A stretch of 12,290 bases of DNA from JAKSUT01 sp045616505 (GCA_045616505.1 JAZLGV010000099.1:1-12290), one strand, 5' to 3'. Positions 1-6,855 are shown, numbered from the stretch's first letter. The notes: generated by a model from the sequence alone, not told the origin. A program made the numbers and translations.

Positions 1-9
1 GGAGATATT

Positions 10-1461
10 ATGTTTAAAAAAATGACGTTTAGAGGAAAGATTAATGTATTGGTAATCGTGTTATCAGTAATTATCGTAGTTGCAACATCAATTGTTAGTA
101 TTATTCAAATTAAAAAGGGTGTAACAGAATCTGCGAAAGTTAAAATCAGAGAAATTTCTGAAACTGCTTATAACATGGTTGATTATTATGGTAAAAAAGC
201 TAAATCAGGCGAAATGACTGTTGCTGAAGCAAAAGCGGCAGCAGAAAGAGATATTGCGTTATACACTTATGAAAATGGTAAAAACTATGTTTGGATTAAC
301 GATTACAACAATGTAATGGTTTATAATCCAAAAAGACCGCCTCATTCAGATTGTACAAAAACACAAGGTCCAGATGGTAAATATTTCTATCAAGACATTA
401 CAAACATGGCAAAATCTGGAAGTGGTGAATTTTATGCTTACAAAGTTGTAAGAAAAGTAAAAGGTGGACCAAAAGATGGTGTTATCGTAAATAAAATTTC
501 AACTGCAAGAGCATACAAAGATTGGGAATGGGTAATTGCAACTGGTGTATATCTTACAGAAGTTGATGAAATTGTAAATCAAACAGTTGTAATTATTTTG
601 GCAGTAAATGTTATTCTTCTAGTATTAATCATTGTTGGAACTAAATTCTTATTTACAGATAGAGTAGTTGGTCAATTAGAACAAATTTATGATAATATTA
701 AAAATTCTTCTGAAAGAGTATTGTATTCTTCTCAAGAATTGAATAGAACAAGCGAATCTTTGGCAACTGGTAGTGGACAACAAGCTGCATCAGTTCAAGA
801 AATTTCTGCAAGTATTAGAGAAACTTCTTCTATGATTGATAGAAACTCTGAAAACTCAGGTTTTGCAGCAAAACTTTCAAAAGATAGTCAACAGTTTGCA
901 GCTAATGGTTTTGAAAAAATGCAAGTGTTAATGGAAGCTATGAAGAAAATCGATTCTTCAAGCCAAGAAATTTCAAAAATCATCAAAGTAATTGATGAAA
1001 TTGCTTTCCAAACAAACATTCTTGCTTTAAACGCTGCAGTTGAAGCTGCAAGAGCTGGTGATGCAGGTAAAGGTTTTGCTGTTGTTGCAGAAGAAGTTAG
1101 AAATCTAGCTCAAAAAAGTACACAATCAGCAAAAGAAACTGCAACTCTAATCGAAAGCAATATGGAATTGTGTAACACAAGTGCTGAAATTGCACAAAAT
1201 GTGAATGAAAGCATTAAGAGTGTTAATGGTGATGTAAACTCAATCAACGACTTAGTTCAAGAAATTGCAGCAGCAGTTCACGAAGAACAAGTTGGTGTTG
1301 AACAAATTCACATGGCAGTTTCAAACATTGAAAATGTTGTTCAAACAAACTCAATGGCTGCTTCTGACACTGCAACATCTTCAAGAGATTTGTCAGAACA
1401 AACAAGTAGATTTAGCGAACTTGTTTCTGATTTGAGCGGTGTAATTAACGGTAGAAAATAA
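10..1461 (+). CDS. Methyl-accepting chemotaxis protein with extracytoplasmic sCache domain, no HAMP
   Basis: This is a transmembrane chemoreceptor that would pass a periplasmic ligand signal to the CheA/CheW kinase complex. The 483-residue protein has a first membrane helix at about 11-32, a periplasmic single-Cache (sCache_2-like) domain at about 40-190 ending in WEWVIATGVYLTEVDE, and a second membrane helix at about 193-216. A long cytoplasmic coiled coil follows. The highly conserved hairpin tip (EIAFQTNILALNAAVEAARAG, from residue 330, turn near D351) is intact, with RNLAQKS near 364-370. Helix-forming sequence runs about 130 residues on each side of the tip. No HAMP domain is recognisable between helix 2 and the signalling domain, and no C-terminal CheR-docking pentapeptide is seen. 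The ATG has GGAG at 1-4, five bases upstream. The ligand is unknown; sCache_2 domains in other receptors often bind small organic acids. No other che gene is in view, and the promoter lies outside the window. Confidence 0.95.
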   Translation: MFKKMTFRGKINVLVIVLSVIIVVATSIVSIIQIKKGVTESAKVKIREISETAYNMVDYYGKKAKSGEMTVAEAKAAAERDIALYTYENGKNYVWINDYNNVMVYNPKRPPHSDCTKTQGPDGKYFYQDITNMAKSGSGEFYAYKVVRKVKGGPKDGVIVNKISTARAYKDWEWVIATGVYLTEVDEIVNQTVVIILAVNVILLVLIIVGTKFLFTDRVVGQLEQIYDNIKNSSERVLYSSQELNRTSESLATGSGQQAASVQEISASIRETSSMIDRNSENSGFAAKLSKDSQQFAANGFEKMQVLMEAMKKIDSSSQEISKIIKVIDEIAFQTNILALNAAVEAARAGDAGKGFAVVAEEVRNLAQKSTQSAKETATLIESNMELCNTSAEIAQNVNESIKSVNGDVNSINDLVQEIAAAVHEEQVGVEQIHMAVSNIENVVQTNSMAASDTATSSRDLSEQTSRFSELVSDLSGVINGRK

Positions 1462-1482
1462 CTTAAAAGTTAGAAACATAAG

Positions 1483-1523
1483 AAAAAGTAGAGGGTTTAT
1501 TTTTATAAATCCTCTACTTTTTT
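1483..1523 (+). terminator. Rho-independent terminator after the chemoreceptor gene
   Basis: An 18-bp stem with one G-U pair is formed by 1483-1500 and 1505-1522 around a TTTT loop, with a T-rich 3' arm (CTTTTTT). It lies 22 bases after the chemoreceptor stop codon and separates that gene from the next promoter. Confidence 0.9.
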
Positions 1524-1536
1524 ATGTTATACCCCC

Positions 1537-1564
1537 TTGACGAAATCAAATTTTGCGTGATAAT
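1537..1564 (+). promoter_or_regulatory. Sigma70-type promoter of the SLH protein gene
   Basis: The -35 box TTGACG (1537-1542) and the -10 box GATAAT (1559-1564) are separated by 16 bases. Transcription would start near 1571 and leave a 5' UTR of about 40 bases before the ATG at 1613. The promoter follows the chemoreceptor terminator directly. Confidence 0.75.
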
Positions 1565-1603
1565 AGACGTATGTACAAATGTTATCATTTTAGTTTAGCA
1601 AAA

Positions 1604-1607
1604 GGAG
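1604..1607 (+). promoter_or_regulatory. Ribosome binding site fixing the SLH gene start at 1613
   Basis: GGAG within AAAGGAGAAT lies five bases before ATG 1613. A longer in-frame reading from TTG 1553 would begin inside the promoter and lacks an SD, so 1613 is the start. Confidence 0.85.
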
Positions 1608-1612
1608 AATGT

Positions 1613-3013
1613 ATGAAAAAATGGTTATTAACTCTAGCTGTAATGGTTTGCGTTCCTGCATTCGCATCAGCTACTGAAGTTGCAAATGTGCAAAATTATG
1701 CACATCCGACTTTCTTTGGTTCTCAATCTCAAGCTACATTTGAACAAGCTGCAAAAAGTTTGTATATTGTAGGCGAAAAGAATTTGTTACCAGAAGATCA
1801 ATTAACAGTTAAAAATAAAAATCAAGTTGTTGTTGATAATTGGGTTAAAGATGTTTTATCTGTAATTAGCAACAATTGTCGTTATGCTTTTAATCCAAAT
1901 CTTCCAACATTACGTTCAGAAGTTGCAGTAATTATTTCTGAAGGTTTGGAAATTCCAGCAAATGCAAAAACTAAATATAATTATCTAGATATTGCAAATG
2001 GATATTGGGCAAAATCTTGGATTGATAAAGCATTAGCAGAAGATATTATGATTGGTTATCCTGATAGAAAATTCAGACCAGACCAACCTATTACAAAAGC
2101 AGAAGTTTTTGCTACAGTTGCTCAACTTATTAATGTAAAAACTGATGCTTCAAAAGTTCTTCCTACTTACAATGGAAACAAAATGCAATATATCCCTAAC
2201 TGGGCTATTTCTGCAACAAAAGAAGTTATGGCTTCAACTTTGTTAAATAATGTTCCTGAACCTGAAAAAGTTGCTAGTGAAAAATATTTAACTTCTAAAC
2301 AAGTTGCTTATATTATTGGTGAATTGAGAGCTTCTTATTTAGCTAACAATTACAAATATGGTAAAAAATATACATTCACTACTTTAAAAGTTAAATTAAC
2401 TGAAAGAGTAGATGTAAGACATTCAAATATTGGTGATACATTCATCGCAAAAACATTATCAGATGCAACAGTTGATGGTAAAGTATTTAAAGCTGGTTCA
2501 TCTGTAAAAGGTCAAGTAGTAGCAGTTTCAAGACCTGGTTTGAAAAATCCTGGTTATATCAAAGTTAAATTCATCGAAATCAAAAACGGTGATGTAAAAG
2601 CTGAATTTTCAAAAACTATTACTGATACTTCAGCTACAAAATGCAAAAATACTAACGTAATTGCGAGATTTGTTGGTGCTCCTTTCTCAGCAGCTGGTAG
2701 AGTTGCTGGTGTTGCAGGAAGAACAGCAGCTGCTGGTGCAAATGTTGTTTCTAACGGTACTGAAAGATTAGGCGACAATGTTTCTAATGCTTTCGTTAAT
2801 ACTTTGTCATTACAACCAATGGCTGGTTTGAGAAGTGTTGGTAAAGGCTTCGTAACTATCGGAATGGGCATTTATGATGTAGCTAAATTAGCAGTAAGTG
2901 GCACATTTGGTGTTGTTTATGAATTTGCTGATGAAGTTGTATATCTAGTTCTTCCAAGTGCTTCTAGCCAAGCTAGTTTGAACGCTGGTGAAGAATTAAC
3001 TATCGTTTACTAA
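1613..3013 (+). CDS. Exported SLH-domain protein with uncharacterised C-terminal half
   Basis: This is a secreted envelope protein of 466 residues. A Sec signal peptide spans residues 1-20 (MKK, hydrophobic core, AFASA before TEV). Residues about 123-173 form a clear SLH domain (YWAKSWIDKALAEDIMIGYP, then a RFRPDQPITKAE-like stretch), and weaker SLH-like segments flank it at about 35-120 and 195-245. In cyanobacteria and relatives SLH domains bind peptidoglycan-linked polymer, so this protein is probably tethered to the wall. Residues about 253-340 look like a beta-rich domain with the pattern IGDTFIAKTLSD, then FKAGSSVKGQVV, a pattern also found in exported proteins of other phyla. Residues about 350-385 are Gly/Ala-rich, and the tail to 466 has hydrophobic stretches (GFVTIGMGIYDVAKLAVSG) that may insert into or line a membrane. 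Porin-type SLH proteins are usually longer, so I do not call it a porin. It is a single-gene unit with its own promoter and terminator. The SLH call is strong; the C-terminal role is unknown. Confidence 0.9.
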   Translation: MKKWLLTLAVMVCVPAFASATEVANVQNYAHPTFFGSQSQATFEQAAKSLYIVGEKNLLPEDQLTVKNKNQVVVDNWVKDVLSVISNNCRYAFNPNLPTLRSEVAVIISEGLEIPANAKTKYNYLDIANGYWAKSWIDKALAEDIMIGYPDRKFRPDQPITKAEVFATVAQLINVKTDASKVLPTYNGNKMQYIPNWAISATKEVMASTLLNNVPEPEKVASEKYLTSKQVAYIIGELRASYLANNYKYGKKYTFTTLKVKLTERVDVRHSNIGDTFIAKTLSDATVDGKVFKAGSSVKGQVVAVSRPGLKNPGYIKVKFIEIKNGDVKAEFSKTITDTSATKCKNTNVIARFVGAPFSAAGRVAGVAGRTAAAGANVVSNGTERLGDNVSNAFVNTLSLQPMAGLRSVGKGFVTIGMGIYDVAKLAVSGTFGVVYEFADEVVYLVLPSASSQASLNAGEELTIVY

Positions 3014-3034
3014 TCGATAGTTTAAATAAACTTC

Positions 3035-3071
3035 AAAATGCGATGAAAGTTTTACTTTCATCGCATTTTTT
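3035..3071 (+). terminator. Rho-independent terminator after the SLH gene
   Basis: A perfect 16-bp stem pairs 3035-3050 with 3054-3069 around a TTT loop and ends in a T run. A smaller inverted repeat, AACTATCG (2998-3005) with CGATAGTT (3015-3022), overlaps the stop codon just upstream and may add to 3'-end stability. Confidence 0.93.
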
Positions 3072-3078
3072 ATTTCTA

Positions 3079-3087
3079 TGTTAAAAT
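3079..3087 (+). promoter_or_regulatory. Extended -10 promoter of the aminotransferase gene (leaderless arrangement)
   Basis: TGTTAAAAT is an extended -10 element (TGn plus TAAAAT at 3082-3087). No good -35 box lies 16-18 bases upstream, where the preceding terminator sits. Exactly seven T residues separate it from the ATG at 3095, so transcription would begin at or one base before the start codon. Confidence 0.6.
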
Positions 3088-3094
3088 TTTTTTT

Positions 3095-4207
3095 ATGAAG
3101 ATAGAAAATTTCAAAATAGAAGATTGGATGAATGAATATGAAAGTTCTGCAAAATATGATTTGAGTGGAACTTGTATTAATCCTTTGTCAGTTAATGAGT
3201 TATTAAATCTTTGTGAAATAAAAGACATTACACAAGTTTTAAATCGTCCTCTTGATTATGGTGATATAAAAGGTTCTGATAAATTAAAAAATGCAATTAA
3301 AACATTGTATGAAAAACAGGAAAATGAAAACATTATTGTTACCCATGGTGCAATTGGAGCAAATCAATTAGTGTTTTTATCTTTGTTGCAAGCAAATGAT
3401 GAGGTTATTTCAGTTTTACCTGTTTATCAGCAACATTATTCAATTCCAGAAGCTTGTGGTGCGGATGTTAAAAAAGTTTTTTTGAAAGAAGAAAATGATT
3501 GGGTTTTAGATATTGAAGATTTAAAAAAAGTTGTTAGTTCTAAAACAAAACTTATTTGTTTGAATAATCCTAATAATCCGACAGGGGCTTTGATTTCTGA
3601 TGAAAAAATGTTAGAAATAGTAGAACTTGCATCTCAAAATGATGCTTGGATTTTGTGTGATGAAGTTTATAGAGGTTTGAATTTTTCTGATAAAAAATAT
3701 TCACAATCAGTTGCAGATATTTATGATAAAGGTATTTCTGTTGGAAGTATGTCAAAAACTTATTCTCTTCCAGGTTTGAGAGTAGGTTGGATTTGTGCAA
3801 ATAGTGATTTTATCGAAGAAGTTGTTCATCACAGAGAATACAATACGATAAGCGTTAGTATTTTGGATGAATATTTTGCTGCTATTGCGTTAGAAAATAA
3901 AGAAAAAATTAGTGAAAGAAATTTTAGAATATTAAACGAAAGTAAATGTATTTTTGAAGATTGGTTGAGTAAAAATAAAAATTTGTCATGTGTTTTACCG
4001 CATGCTGGAACTACTGTTTTTTTGAAATATAACAAAGATATTTCATCAGAAGATTTTTGTAGAAAATTACAAGAGGAAACAGGTGTTGCTCTTCTTCCCG
4101 GAAAAGCCTTAGAGCTTGAAGGTTATGTAAGATTAGGCTTTTGCAAAAGTCCAAATTATTTAAAAAATGCATTGGAAAGAATCTCGGATTTTATAGAAAA
4201 GTTGTAA
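3095..4207 (+). CDS. PLP-dependent class I/II aminotransferase (fold type I)
   Basis: This is a 370-residue cytosolic enzyme that transfers an amino group between an amino acid and a keto acid through pyridoxal phosphate. Visible family residues are NNPNNPTG at 157-164 (the Asn before PTG contacts the cofactor), D189 and Y192 in CDEVY, the Schiff-base lysine K221 in SMSKTYSLPGLRVGW, and R346 in GYVRLGF, equivalent to the arginine that binds the substrate carboxylate. The N-terminus (YDLSGTCINPLSVNEL) is shorter than in classical aspartate aminotransferases and resembles a subgroup of uncertain substrate, so the substrate is left open. No Shine-Dalgarno sequence precedes ATG 3095, where the upstream bases are a T run; with the promoter at 3079-3087 this suggests a leaderless mRNA. 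The gene stands alone between terminators, so neighbours give no pathway clue. The family is certain; the reaction is not. Confidence 0.93.
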   Translation: MKIENFKIEDWMNEYESSAKYDLSGTCINPLSVNELLNLCEIKDITQVLNRPLDYGDIKGSDKLKNAIKTLYEKQENENIIVTHGAIGANQLVFLSLLQANDEVISVLPVYQQHYSIPEACGADVKKVFLKEENDWVLDIEDLKKVVSSKTKLICLNNPNNPTGALISDEKMLEIVELASQNDAWILCDEVYRGLNFSDKKYSQSVADIYDKGISVGSMSKTYSLPGLRVGWICANSDFIEEVVHHREYNTISVSILDEYFAAIALENKEKISERNFRILNESKCIFEDWLSKNKNLSCVLPHAGTTVFLKYNKDISSEDFCRKLQEETGVALLPGKALELEGYVRLGFCKSPNYLKNALERISDFIEKL

Positions 4208-4253
4208 CAATTGTAATGAGTGATTATTTTATTAATTTTAGCTGGAATTACCA

Positions 4254-4282
4254 TGCTTTCTAAAAAGCAAGTGTTTTTTTTT
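4254..4282 (+). terminator. Probable weak terminator after the aminotransferase gene
   Basis: TGCTTT (4254-4259) pairs with AAAGCA (4264-4269) around CTAA, followed shortly by nine T residues (4274-4282). The stem is only 6 bp, so it is weaker than the other terminators in the window. An outer A/T pairing reaching 4321 could stabilise it. Confidence 0.5.
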
Positions 4283-4388
4283 AATTGTTAAAAAAAATTA
4301 TGTAAAAATTTTAAAAACACTGAAAAAGCCTATGTTATTGAGCATTGGCGATTTATAAAAATTAATTGTAAAATATACCCTTTTTTTC

Positions 4389-4417
4389 TTGTTCTGTCAT
4401 GTCTTTTGGACTATGAT
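4389..4417 (+). promoter_or_regulatory. Sigma70-type promoter of cobO
   Basis: TTGTTC (4389-4394) and TATGAT (4412-4417) are spaced by 17 bases. The predicted start near 4424 gives a 5' UTR of about 130 bases, much longer than the leaders of the SLH gene, nusB and deoB. Confidence 0.65.
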
Positions 4418-4423
4418 TATATA

Positions 4424-4553
4424 TACAAGATAGCAATGTATTTCAGATTGCTTGGGGGGATTTATCAATCTACACCATTTGACCGAAGAGAAATAGATTG
4501 ATAAAGTTTAAAATTATATTAGAAGTTATGTTTATCTAACGGAGGGTTCATAG
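4424..4553 (+). promoter_or_regulatory. Structured 5' leader of cobO, candidate cis-regulatory RNA or operator
   Basis: Three nested or serial pairings are visible. AGCAAT (4432-4437) pairs with ATTGCT (4447-4452). A perfect 12-bp inverted repeat pairs 4461-4472 (TTTATCAATCTA) with 4494-4505 (TAGATTGATAAA) around a 21-base loop containing CACC and GACCGAAG. TTAGA (4519-4523) pairs with TCTAA (4535-4539) just before the SD. A G-run (4454-4459) sits between the first two stems. No T tract follows the 12-bp stem, so it is not a terminator. I cannot find the B12 box or other conserved parts of a cobalamin riboswitch. Regulatory function is inferred from leader length and symmetry only. Confidence 0.5.
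4541..4546 (+). promoter_or_regulatory. Strong ribosome binding site supporting a TTG start for cobO
   Basis: GGAGGG is seven bases upstream of TTG 4554. No ATG or GTG in frame nearby is placed as well, so the rare TTG start is accepted. Confidence 0.85.
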
Positions 4554-5087
4554 TTGTTAGAACACGGCTACATCCAAATTTATACAGGAGACGGTAAAGG
4601 AAAAACTACAGCTGCATTAGGACTAGCTTTAAGAGCTTTAGGACACGGTTGGAAAGTTTTAGTTATCCAATTTACCAAAGGTGATTCTGCGACTACTTAT
4701 GGTGAAGTTTTTTCAGCTTCAAACTTTTTACCTAACTTAGAAGTAAAACAATTTGGTATGGATAGAGTTGTTTATTCTCATAATGTAAATATTGATGATT
4801 ATAAAGAATCTAAAAAAGGTTGGGAATGTGCAAAAGAAGCAATTTCAAGCGGCGAATATCAACTTGTAATTTTAGATGAAATCAATATTTGTATTGCTAT
4901 GAATATGTTAAAGGTTTCTGATGTAAAAGATGTGTTGATGAACAAACCAGAAAACTTGGAAGTAGTTTTGACAGGTCGTTATGCACATCCAGAACTTAAA
5001 GCAATGGCTCATTTGGTTACTGAAATGAAGCCAATTAAACATTACTTTGACAGCGGTGTTATGGCTCGTCAAGGTATTGAATACTAG
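4554..5087 (+). CDS. cobO: Cob(I)yrinic acid a,c-diamide / cob(I)alamin adenosyltransferase
   Basis: This is the ATP-dependent corrinoid adenosyltransferase of the CobA/CobO/BtuR family, which adds the 5'-deoxyadenosyl group to cob(I)alamin or its precursors to make coenzyme B12. The 177-residue length is normal for a family of roughly 170-200 residues. The unusual P-loop TGDGKGKTT lies at 11-19, VILDEIN at 105-111, LTGRYAHPEL at 139-148, and the family-specific C-terminus VTEMKPIKHYFDSGVMARQG at about 155-174, all intact. The start is TTG 4554 behind GGAGGG. No other corrinoid gene is next to it, so it may serve salvage as well as synthesis; the symbol btuR would be equally apt. It is transcribed alone from its own promoter through a long structured leader and ends at a terminator shared with ftsY. 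The function call is firm; the de novo versus salvage role is not shown here. Confidence 0.96.
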   Translation: MLEHGYIQIYTGDGKGKTTAALGLALRALGHGWKVLVIQFTKGDSATTYGEVFSASNFLPNLEVKQFGMDRVVYSHNVNIDDYKESKKGWECAKEAISSGEYQLVILDEINICIAMNMLKVSDVKDVLMNKPENLEVVLTGRYAHPELKAMAHLVTEMKPIKHYFDSGVMARQGIEY

Positions 5088-5128
5088 AACTAGATTTTGG
5101 GAAGAGAAAATAGAGAGATAGTTGAATT

Positions 5129-5165
5129 AAATAAGCCTTTGCGAAATAGCAAAGGCTTTTATTTT
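5129..5165. terminator. Shared terminator between converging cobO and ftsY
   Basis: AAGCCTTTGC (5133-5142) pairs perfectly with GCAAAGGCTT (5149-5158) around GAAATA. TTTTATTTT follows on the + strand, and a weaker ATTTAATT follows on the - strand. It lies between the cobO stop (5087) and the ftsY stop (5186), so it can end both transcripts and is stronger for cobO. Confidence 0.88.
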
Positions 5166-5185
5166 GTTTTAAATTCTAAAATCAT

Positions 5186-6157
5186 TTATTCAAAAAGTGC
5201 ATTGATAAATGTTTCTGGTTCAAATAGTTTTAAGTCTTGCATTTTTTCTCCAACTCCAATTAATTTAATTGGAAGTTTAAGTTCTTTTGCAACTGCAAGA
5301 ACAATTGCACCTTTGGCAGAACCATCAAGTTTTGTTAGTGCAACAGAGGTTAGATTAACTGCTTCTAGGAATACTTTTGCTTGTTGAAGTCCGTTTTGTC
5401 CTGTATTTGCATCTAAAACCAACATGCACTCTCTCAAACTTTCAGGTGCTTTTTTGTCTATAACATTTTTTATTTTTGATAATTCTTCCATTAAGTTGAA
5501 TTTGTTTTGTAAACGACCTGCGGTATCAACAAGAATCACGTTAAAATTTTCTTGTTTTGCTTTTTCGATTGCTTCATATACAACAGAAGCAGGATCAGCT
5601 TTATCTCTTCTAACGATTTCGGCTTGTGCTCTTTTTGACCATATATCAAGTTGTTCTTCTGCTGCAGCTCTAAATGTATCACCTGCTGCGATTAAAACTT
5701 TTTTGCCTTCTTCTTTGAATTGATAAGCTAGTTTTCCGATAAGAGTTGTTTTTCCAACTCCGTTTACTCCTGTTATGAAATAGATGTTTAATTCATTTTC
5801 TTTATAATTTAATTCAGAAGTACCTGCATCTGATAGAGTTTTTAAAAATTCTGATTTTAGGTAATTTTTTACGTCTGATGGTTTGATTTTGTCTTGGTTT
5901 CTTAATTTATCAACAAGTTCAGTTGCATAATTTACACCTAAATCGGCTCTGATAAGTAAATCTTCCATATCGTCAAGCACAAATTCAGAAAACTCTGCTT
6001 CTTCTTTTACTGTATCAACAACAGAATTTACAAGAGTTTCAGAAGTTTTTGAAACAGCTTGTTTTAATGCGCCTAAACCGATTGAAAAAAAACTCTTTGA
6101 TTGCTCTTGAGTTTGGTTTTCGGTGTTTTCTTCTTTTTTATTGAAGAAGTTAAACAT
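5186..6157 (-). CDS. ftsY: Signal recognition particle receptor FtsY
   Basis: FtsY is the SRP receptor GTPase that docks ribosome-SRP complexes at the membrane for co-translational insertion. The 323-residue protein has a short charged N-terminal region (1-25, KKEENTENQTQEQ), an amphipathic stretch (SFFSIGLGALKQAVSKT) typical of membrane contact, the helical N domain (about 40-115), and the G domain: GVNGVGKTT (130-138), GDTFRAAA (159-166), DTAGR (211-215), TKLDGSAKG (275-283) and GVGEKMQDL (301-309). It lacks the long acidic A domain of E. coli FtsY, which is common outside proteobacteria. The TKLDGSAKGA stretch has Ala where Gly is more usual. Its ATG overlaps the nusB stop by one base (TAATG), with GGAG seven bases upstream, so translation is probably coupled to nusB. 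It ends at the terminator shared with cobO. Confidence 0.97.
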   Translation of the reverse strand: MFNFFNKKEENTENQTQEQSKSFFSIGLGALKQAVSKTSETLVNSVVDTVKEEAEFSEFVLDDMEDLLIRADLGVNYATELVDKLRNQDKIKPSDVKNYLKSEFLKTLSDAGTSELNYKENELNIYFITGVNGVGKTTLIGKLAYQFKEEGKKVLIAAGDTFRAAAEEQLDIWSKRAQAEIVRRDKADPASVVYEAIEKAKQENFNVILVDTAGRLQNKFNLMEELSKIKNVIDKKAPESLRECMLVLDANTGQNGLQQAKVFLEAVNLTSVALTKLDGSAKGAIVLAVAKELKLPIKLIGVGEKMQDLKLFEPETFINALFE

Positions 6158-6816
6158 TATTCAACTCCGTTTTCAACTATAACTTTCGCTAAAATACCAT
6201 TGATGAAAGAAGAACTGTCATCTGTTGAATATTTTTTAGCAAGTTCTAATGCTTCATCAACAACAACTTTCATAGGTGCATCTTTGATGTATAAAAGTTC
6301 TGTAATTGCTATTCTTAGGATATCTTTGTCCATTTTTACAAGTCTATCTATATCCCAACCTTTTGCAAATTTTTGGATTTGAGAATCTACAAATTCTCCG
6401 TTTTCTTTATATTCGTTTGCAATTTTTACTGTGTAATTTTTAACTTCATTTTTTGATTCCAAAGTTGCAATTTCAGCAATTTCAAGTGCTGCAAATGCTT
6501 TTTCGCTAACTTCTATCATTTCGTTAAGTCTTCCAGACATATCAGAAGTTAGTGGGATTGGTACAGGTTTATTTGAAGCACCAATTGGACGTTCTAAATT
6601 TGTTTCGTGATTTGCTTCATATTCATCAATGTATGCTTTTGTGTCGATTAATGCACCAACAGTAAGTTTTAGTTCTTCTGTTGCGTTGTTGCTTAAAATT
6701 CTTACTGATTTTAGCATAATATCTTCAAAATCTTTATCTGAATATTTTGTGATTTTTTTATCAAGTTGAGAAAAAAGTATTAATGCTAATTCTCTTGCGG
6801 CTCTTCTTGCTTGCAT
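6157..6816 (-). CDS. nusB: Transcription antitermination factor NusB, long cyanobacterial-type form
   Basis: NusB binds boxA RNA together with S10 (NusE) and supports rRNA antitermination. The N-terminal MQARRAARELALILFSQL and the C-terminal half (WDIDRLVKMDKDILRIAITE, then PMKVVVDEALELAKKYS and FINGILAKV at about 203-211) are the conserved NusB parts. The total of 219 residues is some 80 longer than E. coli NusB (139). The extra length lies mainly between about 45 and 145 and includes the proline-rich linker RPIGASNKPVPIPLTSD. Cyanobacterial NusB proteins are likewise about 200-215 residues and share the QARR-ARELAL start, which supports the lineage call. AGGA lies eight bases before the ATG. 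It is the first gene of a nusB-ftsY operon with a one-base overlap and diverges from deoB. Confidence 0.95.
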   Translation of the reverse strand: MQARRAARELALILFSQLDKKITKYSDKDFEDIMLKSVRILSNNATEELKLTVGALIDTKAYIDEYEANHETNLERPIGASNKPVPIPLTSDMSGRLNEMIEVSEKAFAALEIAEIATLESKNEVKNYTVKIANEYKENGEFVDSQIQKFAKGWDIDRLVKMDKDILRIAITELLYIKDAPMKVVVDEALELAKKYSTDDSSSFINGILAKVIVENGVE

Positions 6817-6855
6817 TATTTTATTCCTTTTTTTATGTATTTATCTTATAGTATT

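Larger units (their letters stand above)
4208..4553. other. 346-base intergenic region between the aminotransferase gene and cobO
   Basis: No supportable reading frame lies here. From left to right it holds a weak terminator hairpin (4254-4282), very A/T-rich imperfect repeats (AGTGTTTTT at 4270-4278 can pair with AAAAACACT at 4313-4321), a small stem GCCTATG/CATTGGC (4329-4335 with 4344-4350, one mismatch), a promoter (4389-4417), and a transcribed leader with a strong inverted repeat ahead of the cobO ribosome binding site. Confidence 0.8.

Noticed and set aside
1553..1612. N-terminal extension of the SLH protein from TTG 1553
   Set aside because: It starts inside the promoter and has no SD, while ATG 1613 has GGAG and begins a clean signal peptide.
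2554..2871. 105-codon reading frame antisense to the SLH gene, and similar frames opposite ftsY, deoB and uvrA
   Set aside because: Shadows of real genes: low-complexity translations, no SD, and fully contained in well-supported genes.
4481..4490. GACCGAAG as the 3' end of a glutamine (glnA) riboswitch
   Set aside because: The other conserved segments (GGACGGAAGUAGG and the pseudoknot arm) are absent and the gene context does not fit.
4424..4553. Cobalamin riboswitch upstream of cobO
   Set aside because: Suggested by the gene, but the B12 box and conserved core could not be found by eye. Kept only as an unclassified leader.
5097..5387. 96-codon + strand frame after cobO
   Set aside because: It crosses the shared terminator and the 3' part of ftsY on the opposite strand, with no SD or recognisable protein.
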